From positions 193,192 through 257,191 of the forward strand of contig NZ_KI515778.1 in the NCBI RefSeq assembly GCF_000478175.1: a stretch of DNA of 64,000 bases, read 5' to 3'. Under the pieces are notes generated by a model. That model was not told the origin of the DNA. It made no database searches and worked only from the letters and a program-made list of their open reading frames with translations. Positions 25,810 to 34,057 of the stretch are shown piece after piece (position 1 is the first letter of the stretch; every line of letters begins with the position of its first letter). A program made the position numbers and the translations under genes. Origin of the DNA: Corynebacterium sp. KPL1814. GTDB lineage: Bacteria > Actinomycetota > Actinomycetes > Mycobacteriales > Mycobacteriaceae.

Positions 25810-27270
25810 CTAAACAGTTCCGTGCTTCTTTGGTACCTGTGCCACGACCTTGCGCTCTAGCAGGCGCAGGCCTTCAACCAGGTAGTGGCGGGTGGCGGAA
25901 GGCTCGATGACATTATCGGCCAGGCCGCGCTCGGCGGCGGCGTAGGGGTGCAAGAAGAGCTCGTCCATCTCTTCCTGCTTATCCTTATCGCCGTAGATGG
26001 CCAGCGAGGTCTGGGCTGCCTCGGCGACGGCGATTTCCGCGGTCGGCCAGGCATAGACGAGATCCGCGCCCAGGTCCTTGGACCCCATAAAAGCGTAGGC
26101 CGGGCCAATGGCCTTGCGGGTTATCACCGTAAGCTTGCCGACGCTCGACTCCGCCTGCGCATACGCAAACCCCGCCGCCCGGCGCAGGAGACCGGCCTTT
26201 TCTTCCTCCGGCGTGGCAACGAAACCGGGCGAGTCCACGAACTCAATGATCGGGGTATTAAAGGCATCGCACAAGCGCACAAAGCGCGCCGCCTTTTCCG
26301 CCGCGGCAGAATCCAACGCGCCGCCAAGCGATAGCGGCTGGTTGGCAACGATGCCCACAGCGCGGCCATCCACGAAGGCAAAGCCGGTAATGATATTGGG
26401 CGCAGACTCGGCCGAAAGCTCAAAGAAGGAGCCCTTATCGACGACCGCGTTGACCACCTCGCGCATGTCATAGGCATCCTCTGCTGAATCCGGGATGACG
26501 GAATCCAGATCGAACTCGGCGACCTCGCGCGTATCGATGCGCGTTGCCTCGGCGCGGTTATTAGCCGGCAGGTAAGCCAAGACGTCGCGAACTAGCGCGA
26601 GGGCTGCCTGCTCGCTCGGGGCGCTGAGCTGCGCGGTGCCCGACTTCGCGTGGACTGCGGCACCACCGAAGGTTTCCGGTTCCGCTTGCGCCACCTCGAC
26701 GGCTGCCTGGTGCAGGCTGGTGCCGTGGGTGACAATGAGGACATCGGCAAGCGTGGGCGCAAAAGCCGCAATGCCGCTGGTATCCCCGGCCACCACGGAG
26801 ATCTGCGGGATAAGGCCGGAGGCCTCGGTCGCGCGGGCGAGGATGCGGGCGTAGCCGGCCAGCGTGACGATGCCCTCTTGCACGCGCGGGCCGGTGGAAT
26901 CATAGATGCCGACGATGGGCACGCCAGTTTTCAGCGCAAGGTCATAGACCTTGGTGAGCTTTTCCGCATAAACCTCACCCATTGTGCCGTCAAAGACGGT
27001 GGCATCCTGGCTGAAAATGCACACGCGGCGCCCGTCGATGGTGCCGTAACCGGTGACGATGCCATCGGTGTACGGGCGATCGTGCTCGCGGCCAAAGTCG
27101 GTGGAGCGGTGGCGGGCCAGTGCATCGGTTTCTACAAAGGACCCCTCATCGAGCAGCTGATTCACGCGGGTGCGGGCGGCTGGCTCGCCTTCCCCCAGCG
27201 GCGCGCGGGACTCGGTGAGCTTGTTGTCCAGGTCCTCAATCTTGCCAGCGGTGGTCTTCAGGTCAGTCAT
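25810..27270 (-). CDS. Diverged acyl-CoA carboxylase beta subunit (AccD/DtsR2-like)
   Basis: A carboxyltransferase-fold protein of 486 aa, shorter than the usual about 540. The N-terminus (TTAGKIEDLDNKL), the middle (VIPDSAEDAYDMREVVNAVV) and the C-terminus (EGLRLLERKVVAQ) resemble DtsR2/AccD5-type subunits. The catalytic landmarks are changed. The first oxyanion loop, usually GAGARIQEG, reads DSTGPRVQEG (residues 124-133). The GxxAGG loop reads GDTSGIAAF (162-170). The region usually containing TGPDVIKxVTGE is replaced. The second loop keeps GPAYAFMGSKDLGADL. It may be a specialised or structural subunit. ATG 27270 directly follows a -10-like TAAACT, suggesting leaderless mRNA. Confidence 0.85.
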   Translation of the reverse strand: MTDLKTTAGKIEDLDNKLTESRAPLGEGEPAARTRVNQLLDEGSFVETDALARHRSTDFGREHDRPYTDGIVTGYGTIDGRRVCIFSQDATVFDGTMGEVYAEKLTKVYDLALKTGVPIVGIYDSTGPRVQEGIVTLAGYARILARATEASGLIPQISVVAGDTSGIAAFAPTLADVLIVTHGTSLHQAAVEVAQAEPETFGGAAVHAKSGTAQLSAPSEQAALALVRDVLAYLPANNRAEATRIDTREVAEFDLDSVIPDSAEDAYDMREVVNAVVDKGSFFELSAESAPNIITGFAFVDGRAVGIVANQPLSLGGALDSAAAEKAARFVRLCDAFNTPIIEFVDSPGFVATPEEEKAGLLRRAAGFAYAQAESSVGKLTVITRKAIGPAYAFMGSKDLGADLVYAWPTAEIAVAEAAQTSLAIYGDKDKQEEMDELFLHPYAAAERGLADNVIEPSATRHYLVEGLRLLERKVVAQVPKKHGTV

Positions 27271-27610
27271 AGGCGCTGAGTTTACTAGTGGAAGGCCAAA
27301 GATGCGGAAATTGTGCAGTTTGGGCATCGTCACAGGGGGTCGGTGGCGGAGCGCTATCGGTGCGGCATTACCGCAACCGGAGTATCTGCCAGGCATTAGG
27401 AAATATTAGCTCCCCTTTATAGGGGTAAGGGTGAAATGTGATGTGCAGCGTTCGTTACCGGTAAGGGGCATTTTCCCACCGTGTCGACGATAAATGTCAA
27501 AAGAAAAGATAGCCGTAACTGTTGAGGAGCCATAACAAAGAACTTAATATCAGCTGTGTCTTCATGAATTATTTCTCGTATCCTTAAACAACCACAAGGA
27601 CGGTCTTCTG
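27271..27610. other. Spacer between accD-like and secreted-protein operons
   Basis: 340 bases between divergent genes, with no gene seen. It holds a small hairpin CCCCT-TTAT-AGGGG (27412-27425), a palindrome TTACCGGTAA (27455-27464) and a possible -10 TATCCT (27579-27584) ahead of the secreted-protein operon; no good -35 is visible. Confidence 0.4.
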
Positions 27611-28879
27611 GTGATTTCAAAGGGACTGCGACTTGTCGCGCCGCTTGCCATCGCGACATTTCTCGCGCCCGCGGCACATGCGCGCGATATTCCCCCGATG
27701 CCACAGGCATATCCCATTACCAACCTCTACAAAAGCTGCAGCGCCGCCGGAGATAACACCGAACGCGAATGGCGGTTTGCTGAAACAGGCCGTCGCTACA
27801 TGAGCGACGGAACCTTGCAATTCAAAAACACCACCGACCAAGAAGTGCCGTACACCGCCGAGGTAGAAACCGGCACCAACCACGAAATTGATGCCAACTC
27901 CAAGGCCAAGTTGCCCTCTGGTTGGGACACCACCGCCAAATCCGATATTGGCCTAAAAATGGCCAATGGCTGGCGAGATAAAGAAACCTTCGGGCCCGTC
28001 AAACTCAAGCCGGGTGAATCCTTCCGCGTGGAATACGGCGTGGTGGAAAAGGACTTTATTTCCATGTTCGTCGGCTGCAATGATGACCGCCTCGAAAACA
28101 TTCCCGGCGCCAACGTCATCCGCGGTAAAGCCCCAGCAGAGCGCTATGCCTTTGCCTATATCATCAAAGCCGATGGATCCGTATCGGACTTGGCAATGGA
28201 AATTCCGTCTCGTTCCGGCAGCACTAACTCTAAGCCAATCGAAGGTAACTACACCGCGGTTTCCGGACCCAGCTTGGAAAAGATTGCTGATCCTGACAAA
28301 GACGAGATCATGCAACCAGCCGCCGAACCCCAACGCGATCCTGCGTGGCCCAAGGAAGGCGAAAAGTGCGAGGCCAACGATAACTCCTGGTACCCGCTGG
28401 ATATCACGGCGGTAAAACCAACCTTCCGCAAGCCCGGTTATTCTACCGACTTCCTCAACTGGTCTCAGGGTGACTATGAATTCGCACCGGTAACGGACTT
28501 CGTAGTCGGTGCCCAGCACGATCCCTATACCAATTGGCGAGGCAATAGGGGCGATATCCCGCAGGGCTGGCTCGAGTCCGTCGGCGCCATCAAACGTGCC
28601 TACATGCCGGTCGGTACTGAACTCAAACACGTCAACCTTGCACCCGGAGAGCGCGTTCGCGTGGAGTACGGCACCACCATGACCCGTATCAACTATCGCG
28701 AGGTGCACTGCGGAAAATCCGGCAAGTACGACCTCACCTCGGACTATAAACAGACCACCGCCCCGAGCGGTTTCTGGGCCGAAGCCAAAATCACTTCCAA
28801 AGACGGCAGTACCCGCACCGTAGACGTCACCCCTGACGAATACCGCGATCTGCCCGTACCCACCCAAACCATCTACTAA
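27611..28879 (+). CDS. Secreted protein with two copies of an unrecognised Cys-paired domain
   Basis: A 422-aa protein with a Sec signal peptide (residues 1-24, cleavage likely after AHA). It has exactly four cysteines: 43/156 and 253/367, two pairs 113-114 residues apart. Each pair brackets a domain ending in a shared motif: GPVKLKPGESFRVEYGVV...GC in the first and VNLAPGERVRVEYGTT...HC in the second. I do not recognise the family. The two single-domain genes that follow have the same pattern. The start is GTG 27611 with AAGGA at 27596-27600. The proteins should be oxidised and act in the envelope or outside the cell. Confidence 0.88.
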   Translation: MISKGLRLVAPLAIATFLAPAAHARDIPPMPQAYPITNLYKSCSAAGDNTEREWRFAETGRRYMSDGTLQFKNTTDQEVPYTAEVETGTNHEIDANSKAKLPSGWDTTAKSDIGLKMANGWRDKETFGPVKLKPGESFRVEYGVVEKDFISMFVGCNDDRLENIPGANVIRGKAPAERYAFAYIIKADGSVSDLAMEIPSRSGSTNSKPIEGNYTAVSGPSLEKIADPDKDEIMQPAAEPQRDPAWPKEGEKCEANDNSWYPLDITAVKPTFRKPGYSTDFLNWSQGDYEFAPVTDFVVGAQHDPYTNWRGNRGDIPQGWLESVGAIKRAYMPVGTELKHVNLAPGERVRVEYGTTMTRINYREVHCGKSGKYDLTSDYKQTTAPSGFWAEAKITSKDGSTRTVDVTPDEYRDLPVPTQTIY

Positions 28880-28901
28880 CTACCTGCTAGGAGTACATCT
28901 C

Positions 28902-29474
28902 ATGCGCATTTCCAAGATTGCGTCCACCACCGCGGCTTTGGCCGTTGCCACCGGCGTATTCGCTGCCCCAGCCGCCAACGCATTGCCGCAGCGCGACCTG
29001 GGTCCTGCAAACCCCACCACGATTGGTGAGCGCTGCGCCAATCCTGGCGATACCGGCCAGACCGTTGATATTAAGCGCACCTATTTCGACGGTTCCGCCG
29101 GCACCTGGACCGTTTCCAACTACAACGATGAGCCGCTTCCAGTGACCCGTTCCATCAAGGAAACCAAGACCAAGTCTTGGGACGTTTCTGCTGGTGTGGA
29201 CTTCAAGCTGTTGGATCTGATTCACTTCACCTTCTCCTCCAGCTACACCTCCAGCCAGACCTACGAGGTAGGCGAGCAGGTCGGCCCATACGATATCGCT
29301 CCGGGTAAGACTGCCGTGCTGAAGGCTGGCTGGGTTGTCTCTGACTTCGAAGGACAAAAGACCGTGTGCGGTTCCGACCACACCTGGCAGGCCAATGGCG
29401 GTAAATTTACCGCAACTCTGCCCAAGGAACGCCACGTCGCGGTCTCCACCCGCGATAACAACGATTGGGGTTAA
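28902..29474 (+). CDS. Secreted single-domain paralogue (amphipathic Ser/Thr-rich middle)
   Basis: A 190-aa protein with a Sec signal peptide (1-27, ANA cleavage). Cysteines 45 and 156 are spaced like those of its neighbours. It shows VTRSIKETKTKSWDVSAGVD, then IHFTFSSSYTSSQTYEVGEQ, an alternating polar/hydrophobic Ser-Thr pattern like the membrane-insertion strands of aerolysin/ETX-type beta-pore-forming proteins. GPYDIAPGKTAVLKAGWVVS follows. The resemblance is of pattern only and no known toxin family is claimed. It starts 22 bases after the two-domain gene, with CTAGGAG ahead of ATG. Confidence 0.88.
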   Translation: MRISKIASTTAALAVATGVFAAPAANALPQRDLGPANPTTIGERCANPGDTGQTVDIKRTYFDGSAGTWTVSNYNDEPLPVTRSIKETKTKSWDVSAGVDFKLLDLIHFTFSSSYTSSQTYEVGEQVGPYDIAPGKTAVLKAGWVVSDFEGQKTVCGSDHTWQANGGKFTATLPKERHVAVSTRDNNDWG

Positions 29475-29477
29475 ACC

Positions 29478-30056
29478 TTGAAGGTGAAGTCCATCGCTAG
29501 TGCGATCGCAGCGCTGAGCTTGGTGGCCGTTCCAGTGGCCCATGCCTCTGACTTCGGCGGAGACTTTGAACTGCCCCAGCGCTGGAACGATGACTATAAG
29601 CCCGGCACGCATTGCGCAACGCCGGGGGAGAATTCCGCCTACGTCACCGCGAAGCGCCGCTGGTTCAAGCAAACCGATGCCGCCAGCGTGGCAAACCACA
29701 ATGCTGAGCCGGTGCCGGTCAAACACACCGTATCCAAAGCGCGGACGGAAACCGTTGAGGTTTCCGGCTCCGTGCAAGGAGAGGGAGATTTGGCCAAGAT
29801 CCTGACTAAGACCTACGGATTCAACTATGTAAGCGAACAACACTGGAAGATTAACCAGGTAGTTGGGCCATACACCTTGCCTGCAAATTCCCAAGGCAAG
29901 TTGGTGTGGGGCTTTACCATGCTGGATACCGATGGCCAGGATGTGCACTGTAACCGAGATCAAGTATGGGAAACGGTAGGAAAACCATATTCTGCCACTG
30001 TCCCTGAGGCTCGCTATTCCGAGCTGCGCCTAGAAGACGCTCCGGACTGGAGCTAA
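29478..30056 (+). CDS. Secreted single-domain paralogue
   Basis: A 192-aa protein, clearly paralogous to the previous gene: CATPG versus CANPG at the first Cys (46), AEPVPVKHTVS versus DEPLPVTRSIK, VVGPYTLPANSQGKLVWGF versus VGPYDIAPGKTAVLKAGW, and second Cys 158. A signal peptide covers residues 1-about 23 (AHA cleavage). The start is TTG 29478, only 3 bases after the previous stop; GTG 29484 is a less likely start. It is the last gene of the operon; a terminator follows. Confidence 0.86.
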   Translation: MKVKSIASAIAALSLVAVPVAHASDFGGDFELPQRWNDDYKPGTHCATPGENSAYVTAKRRWFKQTDAASVANHNAEPVPVKHTVSKARTETVEVSGSVQGEGDLAKILTKTYGFNYVSEQHWKINQVVGPYTLPANSQGKLVWGFTMLDTDGQDVHCNRDQVWETVGKPYSATVPEARYSELRLEDAPDWS

Positions 30057-30069
30057 TTCATTAGAAAAT

Positions 30070-30116
30070 GAGCCCAGCCGCGCCCTGTGAATGGGGTGTG
30101 GAGCTGGGCTCTTTTT
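30070..30116 (+). terminator. Terminator of the secreted-protein operon
   Basis: The stem GAGCCCAGC (30070-30078) and GCTGGGCTC (30103-30111) is followed by TTTTT, 13 bases after the third gene. A strong intrinsic terminator. Confidence 0.88.
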
Positions 30117-30140
30117 GGCAGCTACGGTGCCTTATTAGAA

Positions 30141-30272
30141 GTGCATCCTCTGAAGTGCATCCTCCAAAGTGCAGGGTCCTCTGCAACATTTGAGGAAGAT
30201 TTGCGATATCTGAGGGCCGGGTTTGCTCAGTTATCGCAGTGGAGGATGCACAAATTGCAGTGGAGGATGCAC
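30141..30272 (+). repeat. Dispersed repeat family A, copy 2 (longest)
   Basis: Nested inverted ends: GTGCATCCTC (30141-30150) with GAGGATGCAC (30263-30272), and GTGCATCCTCC (30155-30165) with GGAGGATGCAC (30241-30251). The left end is a 14-bp tandem, the right end a 22-bp tandem. The inner core has CAACATTTGAGGAAGATTTG and GTTTGCTCAGTTAT. It lies between the convergent secreted operon and treS-like gene. Confidence 0.8.
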
Positions 30273-30345
30273 AAATGGCAAAGCCGGGCCCATCCACCGG
30301 CATGGCTGGCTGTGCAGCGGCTATGCAGGGCCGAAGGCGGCCGCT

Positions 30346-31851
30346 TTAAGCCGGCAACCAGGCGTATCCGTAAGGCCCGAGCTCGACGGGGCCTAGGTCA
30401 ACGGAGCGATTACTGAAGTTGTGCAGGCATAACAGGTCGCCGCGCTGGTAACCGAGCACGCCTTCCTTACCGGTTTCCACTGGCTCGCAGGGTGCCGTTC
30501 CCAGGTCGGGGTGCGCGTGGCGCTCTGCAATCATGGTGCGCACGCTGTGCAGTAGGGAAGTGGCATCGTTGAGCTGGGATTCCACGGACGTGCCGCCGAC
30601 GATGGGCAGCCGCGCCGGGGTGCGCGCGCTAAAGCCCGCGGTTTCGCTATCGTCCCACTGCATAGGGGTGCGAACGGCATAGCGATCCGGCAAAGAGGTG
30701 TCATCGAGCATGCCAATTTCATCGCCATAATAAATAAAGGGCGCACCCGGCAGGGTCATCAGCAGCGAAAACATCAGCTCCACCTTGCGGCGGTCCCCGC
30801 CCATCAACGGCATGAGCCGCCTGGCGATGCCCACGTGCGCCCGCATGCCTTCCTCTGGCAGGTAGGTCTGATACATCAGCTCGCGGACGTCATCGTCGAC
30901 CATCTCCAAGGTCAATTCGTCGTGGTTGCGCAGGAAGGTACCCCACTGGCACCCCTCGGGCAGTGGCGGTAGTTGGTCGAGGATGTCGTAGACGGGGGTG
31001 GCATCGCCAAGCGCGAGCGCCTGGTAGAGCCGCGGCATGACCGGGAAGTTGAAGACCATGTGGAAGCGGTTTCCGGAGCCGTAGTACTCCATGGTCTCCT
31101 TGGGCGGCTGGTTGGCCTCCGCAATGAGGACGGCCTCGGGATAGTGGATATCCATAAAGGAGCGAATCTTTTCCACGAACTCCACCGTCTCCGGCAGGGA
31201 TTCGCCGCCGAGCTCATCGCGCTCGAAGAGGTACGCGATGGCATCGAGGCGCAGGCCATCGAGGCCCTTGTCCATCCAGAAGGACAAAATATTAAAGACC
31301 TCGTCCTGCACGTCCGGGTTATCGTAATTGAGATCCGGCTGGTGGGAGTAGAAGCGGTGGAAATAATACTGCTGGCGCTCCTCGTCCCAGGTCCAGTTGG
31401 AGGTCTCGACGTCAGTGAAGATGACGCGAATTTCGGGGTAGCGCTCGGGATCATCGCCCCAGACGTAGAAATCCCCGAACGGGCCATCTGGATCGGAGCG
31501 CGAGGCCTGGAACCACGGGTGATCGGAGCTGGTGTGGTTGAGCGCTAGGTCCGTCATGATGCGCATATCGCGGCGGTGCAATTCCTCAACCAGTTCCTCG
31601 AAATCCGCCATCGTGCCGTAATCGGGGTGGATGGAGTAATAATCGGCGATATCGTAGCCGTCATCGCGCAGCGGTGAGGCATAAAACGGCGAGAGCCAGA
31701 GGCAGTCCACACCCAGCCACTGGAGGTAATCCAGCTTGTCGATGACCCCGCGCAGCGTACCGATGCCCTTATTTTCGGCCTCGTTATTGCCAGAGTCCTT
31801 AAACGAGCCCACTAGGGCTTGATAAAAGACGGCGTTGTGGTACCAGCTCAT
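30346..31851 (-). CDS. treS: GH13 trehalose-synthase-like alpha-glucosyl enzyme
   Basis: A 501-aa alpha-amylase-family protein from ATG 31851 (AAAGGA 7 bases upstream; an earlier in-frame start at 31926 lacks one). GH13 regions: YDIADYYSIHPDYGT (I), GLDGLRLDAIAYL with nucleophile Asp (II), VLIAEANQ with acid/base Glu (III) and FLRNHDELTLE (IV), the RNHDEL form typical of TreS. It is shorter than the usual about 590 aa, with a reduced C-terminal domain. Likely reaction: trehalose-maltose interconversion, fitting its place as last gene after the trehalose transporter. Confidence 0.85.
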   Translation of the reverse strand: MSWYHNAVFYQALVGSFKDSGNNEAENKGIGTLRGVIDKLDYLQWLGVDCLWLSPFYASPLRDDGYDIADYYSIHPDYGTMADFEELVEELHRRDMRIMTDLALNHTSSDHPWFQASRSDPDGPFGDFYVWGDDPERYPEIRVIFTDVETSNWTWDEERQQYYFHRFYSHQPDLNYDNPDVQDEVFNILSFWMDKGLDGLRLDAIAYLFERDELGGESLPETVEFVEKIRSFMDIHYPEAVLIAEANQPPKETMEYYGSGNRFHMVFNFPVMPRLYQALALGDATPVYDILDQLPPLPEGCQWGTFLRNHDELTLEMVDDDVRELMYQTYLPEEGMRAHVGIARRLMPLMGGDRRKVELMFSLLMTLPGAPFIYYGDEIGMLDDTSLPDRYAVRTPMQWDDSETAGFSARTPARLPIVGGTSVESQLNDATSLLHSVRTMIAERHAHPDLGTAPCEPVETGKEGVLGYQRGDLLCLHNFSNRSVDLGPVELGPYGYAWLPA

Positions 31852-32033
31852 TGCAGATCCTTTCTTTTTGCCCGCCACGCAAGGTACGTCAGTGCGCACA
31901 GCACACCGGCTACTAGGCCGGGCCATATGGCGGGGGAGTCTTCAAATAAGTTCACTACGGCTTGGATGACCGCAAGGCACGCGAAGAAGCCGAGGAATCC
32001 GAGAAGCGAATCCCACAGCAGGGACCGGCGCAT
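31848..32033 (-). CDS. Small two-helix membrane protein of the tus operon
   Basis: A 61-aa protein with two membrane helices (LLGFLGFFACLAVIQAVVNL and IWPGLVAGVLCALTYLAW) and a basic C-terminus. It overlaps both neighbours (TAATG with the permease, ATGA with treS), so it is translated as part of the operon. C. glutamicum also has a small membrane protein in its tus cluster. Role unknown. Confidence 0.8.
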   Translation of the reverse strand: MRRSLLWDSLLGFLGFFACLAVIQAVVNLFEDSPAIWPGLVAGVLCALTYLAWRAKRKDLQ

Positions 32034-32854
32034 TAGGCCTTTACACCTCCTGCGGTAAGCCCGGCGACGATGCGGTGCTGGAAAATGAGCACCATGATGA
32101 TAAGCGGAATGGTCACCAATGCACCAGCCGCCATGGTTGCGGCATAAGGGTACTCGAAGGCCGAGGGGCCAGAGAAACGGGCGATGGCCACCGTGACCGG
32201 CTCGGTGCCCGTCGTGGATAGCTGCTTGGCCAACATGAATTCATTCCACGTGGTGATAAAGGCAATGATCGCGGTGGTAAAGAGCGCCGGTGCGGCCAAC
32301 GGCAGGAGGATGAGGCGGAATGCCTGGGCACGTGAAGCGCCATCCACGCGGGCGGCCTCCTCAAGCTCCCACGGCAGCTGCCGGAAGAAGCTGAGCAGGG
32401 TATAGACCGTCAGTGGCAGGGCGAAAGAGATATTCGGGATGATCATCGCGCGGTAGGTGCCGATCCATTCCAAGCGGCCAAAGAGTTGGAAGAGCGGGGT
32501 AACTAGCGCGATAGCGGGGAACATGGAGGCCGCCAAGATGATGCCGGTGACGATGCCCTTGCCGGGAAAGTCATAGCGGGAGAGCGCATAGGCGGTAAAT
32601 ACGCCGACTAAGACGGCTACCGCGGTGGTCGCGAGCGAGATGAACAGCGAGTTGCCCAGCGCGCCGAGGAAGTCATTGCCCTTATCCGTTGCGAGGGCAT
32701 CGCGGAAATTATCGAGCGTGATATGCGTTGGCCAGGGCGTGGTATCGAAGGTGAATTCCTGGCTGCGCAGGGCGGTGACCACCATCCAATAAAAGGGAGC
32801 AAGGCCCCAGAACATGATGAAGATAATGCCCGCGTAGTGTCCGAATTTACGCAT
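32033..32854 (-). CDS. tusG: Trehalose ABC transporter permease (MalG/SugB type)
   Basis: Inner-membrane permease of a carbohydrate ABC importer, 273 aa, six membrane helices. The cytoplasmic EAA loop is present: EEAARVDGASRAQAFRLILLP (one of the best family markers). The ATG overlaps the tusF stop by one base. The gene order K-E-F-G-small protein matches the tus trehalose uptake locus of C. glutamicum. Confidence 0.92.
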   Translation of the reverse strand: MRKFGHYAGIIFIMFWGLAPFYWMVVTALRSQEFTFDTTPWPTHITLDNFRDALATDKGNDFLGALGNSLFISLATTAVAVLVGVFTAYALSRYDFPGKGIVTGIILAASMFPAIALVTPLFQLFGRLEWIGTYRAMIIPNISFALPLTVYTLLSFFRQLPWELEEAARVDGASRAQAFRLILLPLAAPALFTTAIIAFITTWNEFMLAKQLSTTGTEPVTVAIARFSGPSAFEYPYAATMAAGALVTIPLIIMVLIFQHRIVAGLTAGGVKA

Positions 32855-33861
32855 TACTTTGCACCCTTTCTGCCGGAGACATCCGCGCCGAGGAAGCGGA
32901 TGAGGATGAAGGCGACGAAGAAGATGAGCAAGAAGATAAGGGTGGATAGCGCCGAGGCGGAATTGAAGTTACCTTGGCGCATATCTTCCACCACCAGCTG
33001 GGAAATGGTGGCGGTAGGGGAGTTAGACGAGCTCGAAATCATGATGACGGGAAGGTCGTACATGCGCAGCGCATCCAGGGTGCGGAAGAGCACGGCCACC
33101 ATCAGGGCTGGGCGCACCAGCGGCAGGGTGATGCGGAAGAAGGTTTGGATGCGGTTGGCACCATCGACGCGGGCAGCATCGTAGACGTCCTTGGGGATCA
33201 TCTGCAGGCCAGCCAGGATGAGCAGCGCCATAAACGGCGCGGTCTTCCACACGTCTGCGATGATAACGGCAAAGCGCGCATAAAACGGGTCCGTGGTCCA
33301 GGCGATATTCGTACCAAGCAAGGAATTGACGATGCCCTCTGGGGCGAACATGAACTGCCACAGCTTGGCGGTCACGGCGGTAGGAATGGCCCAAGGGATA
33401 AGCACGGCGGCGCGCACCAAGCCGCGGCCGCGGTACTCGCCGTTCATGATGATGGCCATGAACATGCCGAGGATGGTCTCCAGGGCGACGGTGACCACGG
33501 TGAAAAACAGCGTGATTTTAACGGCGGGCCAAAAGTCGGTGGCGATAACACCGGGCGGGCACGTCGTGATTTCCCCCGCACCGGAAACACAGCGGTTATT
33601 GATCCAGTACAGGTAATTGTCTAGGCCGGCAAAACCGCCTTCTTCAAAGATGCCCGTTTTGGGGTTCAGCTGCCGGTTTCCTTGGAAAGACAGGATGACG
33701 GCGCGCACGATGGGATAACCGATGATGATGCCCAGCACGATGAGCGCCGGGGCGATCAGCGCGGCCGGGCGCCCGAAATTAGCAAACCTGGAGGTGCTAG
33801 TGGCGCGCTTGGGCTTTTTCGATGATGAGTGCGTCTGTTGCGTCGGCGAAGTGGTGACCAC
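32854..33861 (-). CDS. tusF: Trehalose ABC transporter permease (MalF/SugA type)
   Basis: A 335-aa partner permease with a basic Ser/Lys-rich N-terminal tail, then six helices beginning AALIAPALIVLGIIIGYPIV. The EAA loop is YDAARVDGANRIQTFFRITL. The long periplasmic-side segment after the first helix (NRQLNPKTGIFEEGGFAGLD) is usual for MalF-type subunits. The start is GTG 33861 with AAAGGCG upstream. A 196-base spacer with a stem-loop separates it from the binding-protein gene. Confidence 0.92.
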   Translation of the reverse strand: MVTTSPTQQTHSSSKKPKRATSTSRFANFGRPAALIAPALIVLGIIIGYPIVRAVILSFQGNRQLNPKTGIFEEGGFAGLDNYLYWINNRCVSGAGEITTCPPGVIATDFWPAVKITLFFTVVTVALETILGMFMAIIMNGEYRGRGLVRAAVLIPWAIPTAVTAKLWQFMFAPEGIVNSLLGTNIAWTTDPFYARFAVIIADVWKTAPFMALLILAGLQMIPKDVYDAARVDGANRIQTFFRITLPLVRPALMVAVLFRTLDALRMYDLPVIMISSSSNSPTATISQLVVEDMRQGNFNSASALSTLIFLLIFFVAFILIRFLGADVSGRKGAK

Positions 33862-34017
33862 GGGAGTTCGCCTTTCTGAGTTAAGATGATTTCTCGTGCG
33901 CTAGATTCTATCCCCAACTAGGGTGGGAAAACCACAAAGGGTGAGGCAGTGGCGTATGCGCCTTCCTCACCCAATTGTGTACTAGCGGTTCGCTATGTAT
34001 TTCTCCGTTTTCAGCAT

Positions 34018-34051
34018 GCTCCCTGCTCGTGGGATACGAGGTGCAGGGAGC
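34018..34051 (-). promoter_or_regulatory. Intercistronic stem-loop after tusE
   Basis: GCTCCCTGC (34018-34026) pairs with GCAGGGAGC (34043-34051), with an inner CTCGT/ACGAG extension and no T-tract. Stem-loops here commonly stabilise the binding-protein message or attenuate the permease genes. A second one, GGGTGAGG/CCTCACCC, lies at about 33939-33971. Confidence 0.55.
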
Positions 34052-34057
34052 GTTTCT

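Noticed and set aside
30141..30272. CRISPR array or short-spaced repeats
   Set aside because: The repeats are inverted ends and short tandems of a dispersed element, with no uniform repeat-spacer pattern and no cas genes.
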